From Humulus lupulus (lineage: Eukaryota; Streptophyta; Magnoliopsida; Rosales; Cannabaceae), in assembly GCF_963169125.1 (NCBI RefSeq), contig NC_084794.1:224065409-224129408 (forward strand): DNA of 64,000 bases, given 5' to 3'. The number at the start of each line of letters is the position of its first letter. Within the stretch, counting starts at the first letter, position 1. This document shows positions 45,790 to 57,515 of the stretch, one piece after another. Position numbers and translations under genes: made by a program. The notes beneath the pieces are model-generated. The model was not told the origin of the DNA. It did not search any database and was given only the letters and a program-made list of their open reading frames with translations.

Positions 45790-47671
45790 TGTTAGGAGTG
45801 TGTCCTAAAAGCATGTAAAGACATTTGTTTTTTTGTGAATAAATAAATACAATGGTTTATTATTATTGTTATATTTAGATTGTTCAATTATTGTTTGAAT
45901 AATTTTGTAAATATCAGAAAAATTTTATATTCATTATTGAGGATGTGATCTTGTATTAGTACGAGAGAATTAAGATCACATGATTGAATAAAAATAGTCA
46001 ACAACAACAAATTAAAGTTATGGAATTATTTAATTAGAGTTGTAAGTACGGTTTACTGAGTATCATAATGATACAAATAATCTAGATTCGGATTATTGAT
46101 GTGGAAAGACATCTCGGTAAATGTGCTTTATATAATATGATTATATATGAAATGGACCAATATGAATTAAAGTCTTTATCCAAAAACCATTTAACAATAA
46201 AGACTTATAATTCATATCATAACTCATGATCATTTATAGATCAACCTATATCTTGAGTGTTCATGAACTCCTATTCATGTTTATTAAATCTTTTGATTCA
46301 TTCGTTAAGGTCTCTTCAAAGAATGAGGCTAATGACTTTTGTTTTGGAGATTTAATATCATGGATGGCTGGGAACATGTATCAACAATACGGAATATAAT
46401 CTTTCCTAACGGATCGTATATTAGTTCCCTTACGGGTTAATTCTGGAACTGAATGATTTTGAGCTCAAATCTATAATTAGATTATAGATTAATTATTCAC
46501 TAGTGAATTAATGGTACTTAAGGAATAAGAAGTAAATTAGAAGGGTAAAATGGTAATTCTTCCATTCTAATTTATGAACTAATTAATTAGAGGGTTGAAC
46601 TATTGTAAGATGGTTATATCAATGGACGCCTTAAGAAATGATTTCTGTAAAAGTATATCTATAACATAAAGAGTGCTTCTAAATTTATAGTGGAGTAATA
46701 TCAGAATTAATAAATTAACAATTATAATTAAAGATTTTAATTATTTAGTTTATTTATTGGAGCTTAATGTTATAGGTCCATGGTCCCCGAAATGGCTCAA
46801 ACAATCACTGACAAAGGTAAATACAAAAATGGGCAAAAATGACTTATGTGATAAGTAAAATATTTTTCTATGTATGAAACATAATTATTGTTTTATTATG
46901 TGTAGTCAATTAATTATTTGATTTAACAAAAATATAATTAATTTTGAATTAATTTATTTTTGGGATTTTTGGTATTTAAATAATAATAAAAATTGGGAAA
47001 AATCACATGCCATCACTGGCATGTGGTACACGTGTAGCACAATGAATAGTCACTGTGCTACATGCATAAGAGACTGTGATCAGTTTCTAGGTTCCACAAT
47101 TTTAGTTATTTAAATATTAAATAAATAATGAGATATTGTAATTTGATTAAAATATTATTATTTAAACAAAAATCTGATAAGTGATTAGTTATTTTCAAAT
47201 TGTTTAAAATAACTAAGATTTTATTTTAATATATTGGATATATTAAATATAGGATATCAGTTTTTCAGAACGTAACTTTTCAGGGATAGAAAAATATCTA
47301 GAGAACAGTGACATAAACAAAAGTCACTGTTCTTTACAAAACCTAGGTCCAAACTTTATCAGATCTCATGTGTTGAGAACATCTGATAAATAGTTTTTTG
47401 CCTATTGTTTGTATAGCGAGCCCACACTCGTTCTTTGTGTGCTGAGAACATTTTGGAAGATCTTGGTGTGAGATCTCAAGGATTTAGCCATACAAAAATA
47501 TAGTAGCAAGGAAGGACCTGAGGTAATTTTTTTATTCATGTCTTTGATTCAATATATATATATATTATATGTATGTGAAGAAGTATATCTAGAAATCTTA
47601 TGCGATTAAATTAACAATTTGATTGTTGTTCCGCTGCGTATAATCTCTGATTTGATCAATAAAAACCTACA
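45790..47671 (+). repeat. Copia 3' LTR (1,882 bp)
   Basis: Starts TGTTAGGAGTGTGTCC and ends AAAACCTACA. Differs from the 5' LTR by point changes and small indels, including loss of about 20 bp (TCTCTCTCAGAGAAA region of the 5' copy) and an insertion in CCTATTCATG near 46270. The 12-bp hairpin stem at 47034-47061 has one mismatch. Confidence 0.92.
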
Positions 47672-48877
47672 AGCACCACCGGAGCCGAAGATGAGAGTTC
47701 GTAAAAGTGAAAGAAAAAAAAACGATGAATAGTAAAAATGTTAAAAAAACTGTGTGTCACTATAAATGTTTAAAAAGTGGCTTTTTGTTACTTTATGTAT
47801 TTAATTAATTTGAACAGACTTTATTTATTTTAGTTTCTTATTTGTTTGTAATTTAAATTTTAAATTTAACATAAATGAATTCAAATAATTTTTTTTAAAA
47901 TTTAAAATTCTATTTTAAGTTTTAAATTAAGCATAGAACCGATAATTATATATATATAGTAGAAGCAACATGTAATGCACGTTTTCTTAGTTTTAAAGTT
48001 GTAAACATTGTCTATAATTTTAATAAAAACTGGTTCACTATTTTTAAATATATATATAATAGAATGAATTATAATTATATAATATATATAAATATTTATA
48101 TCAATAATCTCTACATATAAGATATCTAAACATAACGTATAGATATATATATTTACATGGCTACATGACATATATATACAATACAATAATATTTAAAAAT
48201 AAATATATAATATAAATAAAATAACCTATGAAAAGGATTCAAAACTTGGGATTATTTTTATTTATTTAAAAAAAAATCATATGTTATGTTAGATGTTTGA
48301 TGGAATAATATATAGCATTGGAAATATCATAAGAAACATTAGAAATTTATAATAAAACAAATGTTAGATTTTACATATTATCACATTAACATTCATTTAG
48401 AAGAAAAAAAACACATGCAACAAGTTATCAAACGATAATTCGTTTCTTAGTAACATCTGAGCACTATGTTATTATAAAATTTAAAGAGTAATTGGTGAAA
48501 TATATATATATATATATTTAATGTGATTTAGCAAAATAGTTTTTACTTTTATAATTTTTTGTAAAGTAATCTTTTCAAAGGGTATTGAGTGTGCACAATA
48601 AAATATCAAGTTTATTCAATAGGGTGTGGAGTACATCAAGAATGAAGTTTTGCAAAAAAGTTACTAAAAAAAATGCCATTTTACTATTAGGACTTATTTT
48701 AGTAATTACTATAATGTTAAACATAGTTTACATTAGTTAATTTAGTTAGTCTTTCTGTTATATGTATCTAAGGATAACTCAGTCTATAAGAGGACCTTTT
48801 GTATTCTTTTCACTAATTCAATAAGGGAAACTTTTCTCATTGTTGTTTCAAACCCCACTTCTCTCTTCTCTTTCACA
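47672..48877 (+). other. AT-rich DNA ending in a probable LTR of a second Copia element
   Basis: (TA)n-rich sequence to about 48560. Its end resembles an LTR: GTCTATAAGAGG (TATA box, near 48782), a transcript-like leader, then CTCTCTTCTCTTTCACA, followed at 48888 by the PBS-like TGGTATTAG. The LTR start cannot be located, so no length is given. Confidence 0.5.
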
Positions 48878-49536
48878 AGGACCGTTATGGTATTAGAAAA
48901 AATAACTCCATGAACTCCAAGGTTCTCATGGCCCGTCAAAGAACCAGAAGCTTTGCCCATATCGCGGATGTCATCTCCGATCCCAGCCCAGAAGTTCCAG
49001 ATCCAGAATGCTCCTCGCAATAGAATTTCCAATCATGGAACCACAGCCCCGAGCACCTAAACTCTAGATCTGGACACAAATACCTTGGCTGCAAATCGAT
49101 TTTCTCCTCTTGAAAATCATGATCGTCCTGTTCACCCCGAAAACCCTAGTCCATATTTTTTCTACTCCGGAGATTACCCCAGTTATGTCATTGTTTCCCA
49201 ATCTTGACTGGCCCAAATTTTCAATCTTGGAGAAGAGGCATTATTGTTTCCCTCGGCGAAAAGAACAAGCTGCCTTTAATCTATGGAACTTTTCCTCAAC
49301 CAAATGAAGACAATCCCCTCCATGCCTCATGGAATTGATGCAACAATATGGTAATGTCATGACTCTTACATTCTGTTTCAAAAGATATTGCTCACAGTAT
49401 AATGTTTCTTAGTAATGCTCCACTATGTGGAAAAAACTCCATGAGCGTTTCAATCATGGCAACATGCCAAGAATTTTTTAGCTCCGTAATAATATCCATG
49501 GCTTGCAACAAGGGGATCAATATGTTACTGCATACT
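48878..49536 (+). pseudogene. Second Copia element: PBS and gag fragment
   Basis: TGGTATTAGAAA (48888) is a Met-tRNA type PBS. ATG at 48909 starts MNSKVLMARQRTRSF. Further on, across stops, blocks such as FNLGEEALLFPSAKRTSCL, LNQMKTIPSMPHGIDATIW and LHERFNHGNMPRIF match the gag of the Copia group with a Retrotran_gag_3-type domain. The coding line ends at GDQYVTAY, where the Tat Gypsy LTR is inserted; ATACT (49532-49536) would be its target duplication, with no partner in the window. Confidence 0.65.
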
Positions 49537-50905
49537 TGTTGATGCTCATAATCTCATCAAGAGAAAATATGAGGCCGAGGCAAGGCCCTTGGGCCACCGT
49601 CGTCTTGGGAAGCCATCGCACCATCACGACACGAGTCTGGGTTCGTTCCCCGTGGAGTCGATGCCAGGTGGCCCACATTGGCAAGGCATAGGAGCCAAGG
49701 CTCAGTAGCCTCGCGAGGCCCATCTCGCCCATGCATCTCACCTCGGCCATACGCGAGGCCCCTCACGCACCTGCACCTCGGCCATACGCGAGGCCTATCT
49801 CGCCCATGCACCTCGCCCGTGGCCCCGCCTCGCCATCTTGGCTCAAGTGGCCTCGCCATCTAGGCCCGCGCCCCGGAGTGGCCTCGCCATCTAGGCCCAC
49901 GCCCCGGAGTGGCCTCGCCCGTGGCCCCGCCTCGCCATCTTGGCTCAAGTGGCCTCGCTCCGGAGTGGCCTCGCTCGTGGCCCCACCTCGGCATCTTGGC
50001 TCAAGTGGCCTCGCCCCGGAGTGGCCTCGCCCGTGGCCCCGCCTCGCCATCTAGGCCCGAGCCCCGGAGTGGCCTCGCCCGTGGCCCCGCCTCGCCATCT
50101 CGCCCCTGGCCACGCGTGAGGAGGAGGGCCACATGAACAGCCAGAGAGCTGCGCCACCAAGGGAGCCGCACCACCAAGGGGGTCGCTAGGAGGGCGTCTC
50201 GCTACGCATCCTTAGACATCCGTCAAGGCCACATGCCTATCAAACAGACTCGTGAGTGATCTCGGAAGGCTTCAGGCATCTCGTGCCAAGGATCCAAGAT
50301 CTCCACTTCACGCCAGGACCATAACACATACCCAGGGTCCCATTCCTTACACCTTGAGACCCCTATGCTTAGAGGCTCCAGTACGAGTCGAATGGGACAT
50401 ACTTGTACGACCTAGCACTGAGTACGGATACCAGTGCCAGTGAGACTGCTGGGGTAAGAGTCATGGTCCTTACGTCTACGACCAAAGGTCAGAGCCGACA
50501 CCACTACCTCCTGCGCCACTACGCCTGCCACCAATCATCAGATATGGGTACAGACAAGTATTGGAGGCATTCTCCTGACATCTGCTCTTGTGCTGGATGT
50601 ACGACCACAACCTCTGAAGCTACTCCCCTGACATAGTACTTATGTACCCCATGGTCTCCTGGACCACTATGTACCTAAGGCCATTAGAGCCTACTATAAA
50701 ATGAACTCTAAGACCACCTGAAAGGGGGTTGGAAGTTTTACTGTAGCAAAGGCTTGAGAGTTAATGAAAGATTGATTGATTTCTCCATTGTTATTCTGTC
50801 ATAATTCTTGTGTTATTGTTTTGATTTCTATAGCTTTTTTATTGACGATCCTGACTTGATAACTTCTTCCAACTCAACTTAGTTGACGAGTTCTCACCGT
50901 CAACA
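49537..50905 (+). repeat. Tat 5' LTR (1,369 bp) with GC-rich minisatellite
   Basis: Between about 49790 and 50105 it is built of shuffled units such as GTGGCCTCGCCCGTGGCCCC and GCCTCGCCATCTTGGCTCAA. TATAAAATGAACTC (near 50694) is the probable TATA box. Open frames across the minisatellite on both strands are repeat artefacts. Confidence 0.9.
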
Positions 50906-50907
50906 GT

Positions 50908-50926
50908 TTGGCGCCGTCTGTGGGAA
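50908..50926 (+). other. Tat primer-binding site
   Basis: TTGGCGCCGTCTGTGGG starts three bases after the LTR end CGTCAACA. TGGCGCCG is the usual PBS core of plant Athila/Tat-type Gypsy elements. Confidence 0.85.
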
Positions 50927-50973
50927 CGTTAGTTTCAAGCTACTGTTCCACCATTGTTTCCGGCAAGAAGAAG

Positions 50974-52026
50974 ATGCCAAGACATTCAAAGCGACTGAGG
51001 GAGCCACGGGAGGTAGAGGTCCACCTGAACGGAGTCCAGCTGAAGGCCTCCATGAAGGACGCTCCTCCACCCAGAGACGGGGAGCCCCCGAAAGACCCCG
51101 AGGTTTACGGAGGTGATAGGGTGGCCTCGTCACCAGCCGCTCCACCTGGAGGAAGCCCTCCGAGAGCACCACCGGTAAACGCTAACGAGTTCCCTCCTCC
51201 AAAACCACCGCAGGCACCGAACTCCGGCCGGCAGGATCTGGGCCCCTCAACCCGTAGGCATGATAAGCATCCCCGGGTCCATTTCGTGAGCTCGAGTTTG
51301 AAGTCTCGGTTCTATGAAGAGGAGATACGTGAGCTCCACCGAAAGAACCAAAGGTTGGAAACCACCTTGGAAAACATGCAAGAGGTCCTGAACGGCCTGC
51401 TGCAGGGTAAGTCGAGCGTGACCTTGCATAAGAGGAAGGAGAAGGGAAAGGATGGGGTGGAGACCAGTGTACCGGTAGATGATGGGAGAACCCGACATTC
51501 AACCAGTAACACCCCCCAAACGAAGCAACGTGATCACCCTGAACCGCCTAAGCAGGCCCAGAAGCCAGCGCTGAGGACCAATGATGCCCCTCGCAATGAG
51601 GACGAGGTCACCTCTAAAAGAGCACCCTCAAACTTGCGGGAGGAGCTCAATAAGAAGAGGGCGGGCAAAGGGACCACGCCCCCTGTGGCGCCTCGAGAAG
51701 GCAAGGGAAAGGCGGATCTTAGCCCATCCGCTTTGAGGGACACTCTCAGCAAGAGGAGGCAAGACCTGGACAAGAAGATGAGGAGCCTGCGGAGCAAGAT
51801 CGTCACCGCATCAGGCGGCCAGGCCTTTGAGGAGGACTTCGACCATGAGTCGCCCTTTGTGAGAGAAATTCAGGCGATCCGGCTCCCTGCCAACTTTAAG
51901 GAGCCCAATATGACCCCCTACGAAGGGAAGACGGATCCAAAATACCACCTGGACGCCTTTAATGATCTGATGAAACTGAGGGGTTTGGAAGTGGTGCCAG
52001 GTGTCATTGCTTCGCTGTTACTCTGA
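50974..52026 (+). pseudogene. Tat gag, N-terminal part
   Basis: ATG at 50974 (MPRHSKRLREPREVEVHLNG). A disordered Pro/Lys-rich N-terminal region, a coiled-coil-like stretch (EEEIRELHRKNQRLETTLEN), then the start of the Retrotrans_gag capsid domain (ESPFVREIQAIRLPANFKEP, KYHLDAFNDLMKL). The frame ends at 52024-52026 after a 1-nt shift at about 51990: the capsid continues in the next frame as RCHCFAVTLKGPAYKWFKRL. The upstream open frame before 50974 includes PBS sequence and is not coding. Confidence 0.8.
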
Positions 52027-53090
52027 AAGGACCCGCCTACAAATGGTTTAAAAGATTAAGGCCGGGGTTCATCAGATCCTGGCAGCAGTTTTCTGACGAA
52101 TTCCTCCAACAACACCATGCCGTGCGGGACTACACGATGCCAGGTACCAGCCTGGCCAACGTGAAGCAAGGAGAGAATGAGAGCCTGAAGAGCTACATTC
52201 ACCAGTTTAATATGGAGGCCGCGAAAGTGGGGAGCCTAACTCGCAGAGAGTTAAAAATGGCCATTACCGCTGGAGTACTCCCAGGAAGTAAGTTGTGGGA
52301 CAACATGTTGAAGAGGGAAGTCACCGACTTAGATGATTTCTATGAGAGAGCGCAGAAGTACATCCGCGTGGAGGATGGCCACGCAAACTTAAAGGCGGGG
52401 AAGGAGGAGCCCCACGTGAAGCCCCCAACCAATGACGGATCGAATGTAGCAAAGAAGAAAAGGACATACAATGGGTCAAGAGATGACGAACAGAGGAAAA
52501 CCAAACGAGGGAGTGATCATAGGCAAACAACTTATACTTACTATACGAACCTCACAGATACCAGGGAGCATATTTACATCACCAACGAAGATCGAGTTCC
52601 CTTCAAAAAGCCCCCACCAATGAGAAAGGATCGGTCCAAAAGGGACCCCAGTAGATACTGCCAGTACCACAAGGACATCGGTCACACTACGGCAGAGTGT
52701 ATCGATTTGAAGGAAGAAATTGAGGAGCTCATCCGCTGGGGACACCTGGGCTGCTATGTCAGGAAGGAAAGGCAAAAGCCAGAGGACACGCCTACGACAC
52801 CCCAGGCACGAGAGCAAGCCCCAGAAATACAGGGGGAGGTCCGAACCATTTTCGGGGGTCTAGGATTTGGAGGGGACTCTCGAAAGGGGCGAGATAGATA
52901 TGCAAGAGAGGTTCGGCGATGTCCGCCCCCCTGCGTCATGAGTTTAGAACAACGACCCCCAAAAAGTTTCAAGGGGGAAAACGACTCGATAACATTCACA
53001 GAGGAAGATGCGCGGGGGTACACTTTCCCCACAATAATCCGTTGGTGTTGGCAGTTCAATTGGAAAATATGCGCGTACATCGAGTCCTAG
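52000..53090 (+). pseudogene. Tat gag, C-terminal part with zinc-knuckle-like motif
   Basis: Continues the capsid: GFIRSWQQFSDEFLQQHHAV, LKSYIHQFNMEAAKVGSL, FYERAQKYIRVEDGHAN, then a basic linker and CQYHKDIGHTTAEC (CX2HX4HX4C-like, the Tat form of the zinc knuckle). It ends ITFTEEDARG and slips out of the protease frame in a GGGGG run at 53015-53019. Confidence 0.8.
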
Positions 53091-54898
53091 TGGACAACGG
53101 GAGCTCGGTAGACATCCTATATCGCCCTGCTTTGGAAAATATGGGACTGGGCATTCGTCATCTGAAGCCCTGCCAGTCATCCCTATACGGATTCACAAGG
53201 GACTCACTACAACCCCTTGGAATGATCGAATTGACACTTACCATGGGGGAGCAACCCCGGCAGACCACAGTCATGTCTAACTTTGCTGTAGTAGATTGTG
53301 CATCAGCTTTCAACGCGGTATTGGGGAGACCCTCCCTAAGAGAATTGAAATCCATAACTTCAATATATCACTTGGTAGTCAAGTTCCCGACTCCAGGAGG
53401 GGTCGCTAGTATGAAGGGGGAATACCAGGCGAGAGGACCCAATATGGCAGCCTACTTGGAGAAGGTGAAGGGCTATCTGGGACGGTTGGTGGCATATAAT
53501 ATAGAGCAAATCCCCAGAGAAAAGAATACCCATGCCGATGCACTCGCAAAGCTGGCGTCTACCAAGGATGGTGACATCTTGGAGTCAATACCCGTGGAGT
53601 ACTTACCCAAGCCCAGCATCGAAGGCGCGGACGTGCATATGATTAGTGTCCCAAGGGAGTCATGGACTGAGCCAATCAAGAGGTACCTGGAAGAAGGAAC
53701 CTTGCCTGCAGACAAAAACGAGTCTCGGAGGTTGGTGTACAAGGCCGCAAGATACACCCTGGTAGATGGGGTCCTTTACAAAAGAGGATTCTCAATGCCA
53801 CTCCTGCGGTGTGTAGAAGAAGAGGAAGTGCTGAAAGTGTTACAAGAGATACATGAGGGAGAGTGCAGCAACCACGAGAGCGGACCCTCCACAGCCAGGA
53901 AGGCCATAAGACAAGGATACTACTGGCCCTCCATGGAGAGAGATGCGCACGACTTTGCCACGAAATGTGACAAATGCCAGAGGCACGCCAACTACCCTCG
54001 GAGACCCCCAAATGAACTGACCAGCATGACCAGCCCCTGGCCCTTCACTATCTGGGGAATAGACTTGATCGGTACTCTTCCTATAGGCAGGGGTGGAGCG
54101 AAATACGCGGTGGTGGCAGTGGACTATTTGACTAAGTGGGTAGAAGCAGAACCCCTTGTGAAGATAACCGCCAGGCACATCACCTCTTTCGTCAACAAAT
54201 TCGTTGTTTGTAGATATGGAGTTCCCTACAAAATTATTTCTGACAATGGTACCCAGTTCGAGGGGGGAGCTGTCGATGAATATTGTAGGGAAAGGGGTAT
54301 AAGGAGGAGTTTCTCCGCAGTTGTGCACCCCCAGGCCAATGGACAAGTGGAGGCCATAAACAGGGTCCTTAAGAAGAACTTAAAGACAAAGCTAGAAAAG
54401 ATGAAGGGAGCCTGGGTAGATGAGCTACCAAATGTACTGTGGGCTTACAGAACCACCCTACGCACAACTACCAGGGAGTCCCCATTCTCCTTGGCCTATG
54501 GGAGCGAGGCCATGCTCCCGGTTGAGGTGCGAGTTGAGTCCCGCAGGGTACATGCTTATGGAGACGAGGCCAACCGTGTAGCCCTGGCTGAAAGCTTAGA
54601 CATGCTTGAAGAGAAGAGAGAAAAAGCACAAATGAGGGTGGCAGTATACCAGCAGCGCACCGCAAGGTACTACAATTCGAGGGTGCGAGAGAGTACTTTC
54701 AGAGTTGGTGACTTGGTGCTAAGGAAGGTGCTCCTGAACACACGAGACCCAGGCGCAGGAGTGCTGGGGGCGAACTGGGAGGGGCCCTACCAGGTTGCTC
54801 AGTGCATACCCCCGAACACTTACAAGCTGGCGCGCATGGACGACACCATCATACCCCGAGCATGGAACGCGGAGCACCTGAGGAAGTACTACCAGTAA
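53016..54898 (+). pseudogene. Tat pol: protease, RNase H remnant and integrase, RT deleted in frame
   Basis: Open to 54898. Protease: LENMRVHRVLVDNGSSVDIL with the DNGSS active site. After FPTPGGVASMKG (about 53420) the frame jumps to EYQARGPNMAAYLEKV and IPREKNTHADALAKLAST, the extreme C-terminus of RNase H. Reverse transcriptase and most of RNase H are missing without loss of frame. Integrase is complete: zinc finger (EIHEGECSNHE, CDKCQRHAN), core DDE residues in WGIDLIG, ISDNGTQFEG and QANGQVEAINR, then a C-terminal domain (VGDLVLRKVLLNT). Integrase would insert element DNA into the genome; this copy could not make DNA itself. Confidence 0.9.
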
Positions 54899-56085
54899 GG
54901 CGCCCACATCCGATGGTAAAAAGACAAGTGTTGCATGCTAACCTAATAGGATAGGGAGGAATCAAAGAGGTTGCTTAGACGACCTCCTGAGTAGGTGTGA
55001 GCCTTTTTATTTTATTTGCTATGAAAATCTCCTATGTACCGTTACAACTGTTTGTATGAGACTGTCTTGAATGAAACTGCATGTTATGGGAGAAACTGTT
55101 TGCAACCTGATGTATTATTTTCCTTCGCTACGTGGGCATCAGCCAAAGTGCCTGCCGAAATAAATTTCACCAGACACTTGGGGGGCAGGATAGGAGGCGA
55201 CAACAGGTGGCTAGCAAAGGGAACCTAAAAAGGGCCCTATGACGAAGGATCCTAAAAAGGGACCCCTTGCCCTCCTAAAAACGAGGCCCCTAAAAAGGAC
55301 CCTCTACCAAGAGGACCCCCGGCCTTTCTAAAAAGGAGGCCCCTAAAAAAATAAAAAATAAAAAAGGGACCCTTTACATAGAGGGTCCCAAAAAGGCCCC
55401 TCCATTAAGAGGAAGTGACCCAAAAACAAAGGGACCCCCTATACTAGGGTCTTAAACAAAGTCCGTACAGGGCATCCCTTGGGATCACGAGGATTAGCTA
55501 CCCTTATGAACACCAAGGGAGGCCATAGGGACATACAAAAAAAAAATATATGGTAACGATGATAATAAGTCTAGAGCGGCCACCAAGCCGTCTAGCCAAT
55601 AATAAGTCTAGCCATTATGTGGTAACTACAATAATAAGTCTAGAGCGGCCACCAAGCCGCCTAGCCAAAAAGGGTCCCAAAGGAGACCCTTGCAAAAATA
55701 GTACTATGAATAACGACGAGAAGGACGCTTCTCGCAAAGAAATAATAAGCGCGCGCAAGAAAAACATAAAAGGATAACTAGGACCCAAGGAGTCAAAATA
55801 TCCTTATAGAAGAAACCAAGAGGCACCAAAAGAGGTCCCAGTGAACCCTCTCGCATGGGCTCCAAAGGACCTCCAGCCTGGTAGATAAAAGAGGGGAACT
55901 GACCAAACCCCATCATACAGGCTTAAAAGGGCCTCAAATGCAATAGAACAAGAAATAAACAGCAACATATGTATTTATACATTAGAAAAAAAAAGAGTTC
56001 TTGAGATTGTACAAGAGTTACCAAAAGAAAAGTAGCAGTGATAATGGTATTACAAAGTAAAAAAAATAAAAAGAGCAAGACTACT
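54899..56085 (+). repeat. Tat 3' non-coding region with short-word repeats
   Basis: No credible gene. Between 55225 and 55440 there are many variants of CCTAAAAAGGACCC, including the inverted pair GGGACCCT/AGGGTCCC (near 55365-55390). A 48-bp unit (GGTAACNANNATAATAAGTC followed by TAGAGCGGCCACCAAGCCG) is present at 55551-55599 and 55621-55668. Confidence 0.7.
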
Positions 56086-57449
56086 TCAAGGCCTCCGAAA
56101 GTGGGCACTCCACAAGGCCGCTCGAGCAACGGCCTGTTCACCAAAAGAGGAGAAGTCGAAGTTGGGGTCCTGCCTCCACACATTGTAAAGAGCACGATCT
56201 ATAGACTTGCGCTCGGTGGTGACCCTCTCTGCCTCCAAGGAAGCCCTCTCCGCCTCCAAGGAAGCCCTCTCCGCCTCCAAGGAAGCGTTCTTCTCATGCG
56301 CCGACTGTAGTTCGACCCTAAGGGCCTCGGCTTCGGTCTCCAATTGGGAAACCCTCTACTGCGACGCAGCTGCAGTGTTTTTGACCTCCTGGAGCTCGCG
56401 CTCCAAGCGTTTAACCTTGCCCTTTAGCTCCTTGGTCTTGCCTTTGCTTTTTCCCTCTTTGAGAACAAGTTGGAAAACTTAGTCCGGGCCTTTAACAACT
56501 TGACCTTGGTTTTGTTAAGCTCATTTTCGAGCTCCTGGACCCGGGCTATGAGGCAGTCCGTCTCAGCAGTAGATGCGGAGAGGATGCCGGACGTGCCAAC
56601 ATACCGAAGAGACACGGTGTAGATCTGCGCAAGAAAGTCAACGACGTCAGCGATAAGTAACAAAAAGAAAAACACATGTACATCTATACATAATACTAAT
56701 GGACGCAAGGTGCAAGAACTCACCCAGGCCGCGACGCGCCTTAGGGTGTCCCCAAGGTCTGGTTGAGCCACATTCCCTAGGCCCCTCCAGTCGGAGACAG
56801 GGAGGCCCGAGGCAATTTGAATGTAACGCTGCGCATAAGATGAGGCCATCCTAGTCACCCAAGGCTCCGCCTCCGTACTGGGAGCATCTTGTTGGACAGG
56901 GATGGACGACCCACTCGCCGAAGCAGGAGGGGGCGCAGGGAAGGAGAAAAACTGAGACCCTGGTAGATTAGAGGGGGGCTCCGCGAGGTCGACGAAATCA
57001 GCCCTCGGTAAGCCAATATCATGAGGGACCTGAGGGAAGGCGTCACCGCCATCAAGGCCAAGGGGAGCGTAACATCCCGCTGTGGCTTGCGGGTCCAGAG
57101 ATTGAAAGGCCATGTCCTGGTCATAGGAGCCGTAGGGGGGGCATCCCCCGGGGGACAGGGGGCGCTGATGAGATCCCCCACATTCAAGGGGGGCATCCCC
57201 CGGCTCCCCCTCGGCCTCACCATCGTGTGGGAACGGCCCAGCCAGCGCAGCCGTAGTCTTCTTAAACCCAGTAACTGACCACAGGAGCTTGGAGTTAGAG
57301 ACCGGGGACAGCTGGTGGGGGTTGAGGTTCGTCACTGTAAATAGGAACGCCGCCTTCTTCAGGGCGGAGTCTGCATTAATGAGGTTGTTTATAGCCTCCG
57401 CCTCCGGCCCAATGACCGAAGGATCAACAAATTGCTCTGCATGATCCAC
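56086..57449 (-). pseudogene. Tat antisense gene, downstream exons (coiled-coil)
   Basis: On the minus strand, an acceptor GATCATGCAG near 57436 joins the Transposase_28-like exon to QFVDPSVIGPEAEAINNL, a long Pro/Ser-rich exon to ...RRVAAW, a GTGAGT donor (near 56724), an acceptor TTGCGCAG (near 56625) and IYTVSLRYVG, then a coiled coil (ARVQELENELNKTKVKLLKA). A frameshift at about 56450 and a TAG near 56355 break the next part, LEAERASLEAERASLEAER, which is coded by three 21-bp repeats (56231-56293). The end reads YNVWRQDPNFDFSSFGEQAV. Function unknown. Confidence 0.65.
56231..56293. repeat. 21-bp tandem repeat x 3
   Basis: GCCTCCAAGGAAGCCCTCTC plus one base, starting at 56231, 56252 and 56273; encodes (LEAERAS)n on the minus strand, in step with the heptad period of a coiled coil. 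Confidence 0.92.
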
Positions 57450-57515
57450 GCCAATGTCAGTACAAGAAAGAGTACGAAATAGTAAGTTCTAATAAGAAGA
57501 AAAGAAAGACCAGGG

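Larger units (their letters stand above)
38469..47671 (+). mobile_element. Copia element (Tork-like), 9.2 kb, paired LTRs, TSD AGCAC
   Basis: LTRs 38469-40349 and 45790-47671 are closely similar; AGCAC flanks the element at 38464-38468 and 47672-47676. The 5' LTR starts TTTTAGGAG, a mutated form of the TGTTAGGAG start of the 3' LTR. Coding order gag, integrase, RT, RNase H is Copia. Gag is truncated, protease is missing and pol is cut by stops, so the element is dead. RT wording (LKSIYGLKQASRSWN, YVDDILLIGND) suggests the Tork group; that is a recognition call, not a phylogeny. Confidence 0.93.

Noticed and set aside
49557..50160. Overlapping long open frames on both strands in the Tat LTR
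   Set aside because: They arise from a GC-rich minisatellite and lack any domain; both LTRs show equivalent frames.
51182..54907. Long minus-strand open frames opposite Tat gag and pol
   Set aside because: They are mirror frames of GC-rich coding sequence and show no domain, unlike the antisense gene at 56086-58575.
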